Shown one piece after another: positions 62,932 to 64,000 of a stretch of 64,000 nucleotides of DNA. The stretch comes from Homarus americanus. Taxonomy: Eukaryota > Arthropoda > Malacostraca > Decapoda > Nephropidae. The stretch spans positions 7,609,642 to 7,673,641 of the forward strand of contig NW_024736071.1 of NCBI RefSeq assembly GCF_018991925.1, read 5' to 3'. Under the pieces are notes generated by a model. That model had not been told where the DNA came from. It was given only the letters and a program-made list of their open reading frames with translations, and searched no databases. The position numbers and the translations under genes were made by a program. Every line of letters starts with the position of its first letter. The stretch's first letter is position 1.

Positions 62932-63637
62932 CCCGCTGACACAGTCCTACACCATCTCACACGGTGGCACACCATACCCACACGGTTCCACATCACCCCA
63001 CACGGTCGTACAACACCCCACACGGTCCGACACCACACCATATGATCCCATACCAATCCACACGGTCGTACACCATCCCACACGGTCGTACACCATCCCA
63101 CACGGTCGTACACCATCCCACACGGTCCCACACCACATCAAACGACCCCACATCGCCCCACACGGTCCCATACCGCCTCACACGGTCCCATACCACCCCA
63201 CACGGTCCCATACCACCCCACACTGTCCCACACGGTCCCACACCACACGTTTCCACACCACTCCATATGATCACATACAAAACCCACACGGTCGCACACC
63301 ATCCCACACGGCCCCTCACCACCCCATACGGGCCCACTCCACGCCATACGGGCCCACTCCACCCCACATGGTCCCACACCACCACACGCCGTCCCTCACA
63401 GCCCACACCACCCCACACTACCCACATGGTCCCACACCACCCCACACGGTCCCACACCACCCCACATGGACCCACACCATCTCACACTGTCCCACATCAC
63501 CCCACACCACCCTACATTGTCCCACACCACCCTACATTGTCCCACACCACCCTACATGGTCCCACACCACCTCACGCTGTCCCACAGTCCCACATTATCC
63601 ACGTGATCACACACCGTCCCACACCACCCCACCTCAC
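62932..63637. repeat. CCACACGGTCCCACACCACC array
   Basis: About 35-40 imperfect units of 11, 20-22 and 33 bp built on CACACGGTC plus CCACACCACC or GTACACCATC. Confidence 0.95.
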
Positions 63638-64000
63638 ACGATGTTATTTACTTTTACGATGTTATTTACTTAGACTTTAGCAAAGCATTTGACAGAGTAC
63701 CGCATCAGAGGCTTCTGAGAAAAATTAAGGCTCATGGTATCGAGGGGAAAGTTTTAAATTGGACAAAATCATGGCTCACCGATAGAACGCAGAGGGTCAG
63801 CGTAGATGGTGTTAAGTCTGAGTGGGGCCGTGTAACCAGTGGGGTTCCCCAGGGGTCAGTACTAGGCCCACTCTTGTTCATAATCTACATAAACGATCTA
63901 GATACTGGGATCAGCAGTGACATAAGCAAGTTTGCGGATGACACCAAAATAGGGCGGCAAATTAATTCAGGGCAGGATGCAAATGCATTGCAGGAGGATC
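63638..64000 (+). mobile_element. CR1-like LINE reverse-transcriptase fragment (copy D), runs off the window
   Basis: A continuous frame from about 63658 encodes [20 protein letters not shown] (RT motif A with the catalytic Asp), [40 protein letters not shown] (motif C FADD) and LQEDL up to base 64000 without a stop. It is the best-preserved RT in the window, at the catalytic core. The left edge shows a direct repeat ACGATGTTATTTACTT at 63640-63655 and 63657-63672, of which the second copy is coding. Confidence 0.92.

Overview
The window looks like arthropod genomic DNA, most likely from a decapod or other malacostracan crustacean. The reasons are an exon pair that reads as the insect/crustacean-type p160 coactivator Taiman, a tRNA-derived SINE whose body resembles decapod SINEs, CR1-like LINE tails ending in CTTATG-type repeats, scattered TTAGG-type arthropod telomere motifs, and a very heavy load of micro- and minisatellites. 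I see no bacterial genes, operons or CRISPR. The taxon call is inference.

Only one host protein-coding gene is supported. A 154-nt exon (19804-19957, + strand) encodes the basic region, helix 1, loop and the first part of helix 2 of a bHLH domain. A 117-nt exon (62370-62486, + strand) encodes the rest of helix 2 and the linker toward the PAS domain. Both have consensus splice sites and they join in phase 0. The window is therefore an internal slice of a taiman/NCOA-like gene. It holds an intron of about 42.4 kb that splits the dimerisation helix, plus part of the intron(s) on either side. A weak candidate for the preceding small exon lies at 9332-9365. The PAS domains, nuclear-receptor boxes and termini lie outside the window.

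Almost everything else is intronic repeat DNA. 1-9 kb: trinucleotide arrays, a 152-bp hairpin, a CR1-like LINE fragment, and a minus-strand retroelement fragment embedded in a (CTA/CCA)n array. 9-17.4 kb: mostly unique AT-rich DNA with a LINE fragment (copy 1 of a pair), a SINE, and a second copy of the 6.3-kb element, again bordered by trinucleotide repeats. 17.5-22.2 kb: three minisatellites surrounding the bHLH exon, plus an imperfect 124-bp-offset duplicate of the exon's 3' end. 22.5-36 kb: short arrays, a LINE copy, and two hAT-type non-autonomous transposons with perfect 8-bp target duplications. 36.8-39.9 kb: a 3.1-kb A/C-rich array. 40-46 kb: mostly unique sequence. 46-49.8 kb: four arrays. 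50.9-51.9 kb: the second copy of the 12.8-kb LINE. 52.9-54.9 and 55.5-58.4 kb: large minisatellites. 58.5-59.8 kb: a CR1-like LINE inside a short tandem array. 62.9-63.6 kb: another array, followed by a reverse-transcriptase fragment that runs off the end.

The many long open frames in the arrays arise because the repeat units lack stop codons; I do not regard them as proteins. The best candidates for a second look are the microsatellite-embedded retroelement family (6.3 and 16.3 kb), the decayed duplicate of the splice donor region (20.06 kb), the helix-splitting giant intron, and the two hAT elements. I found no clear new multi-gene system.
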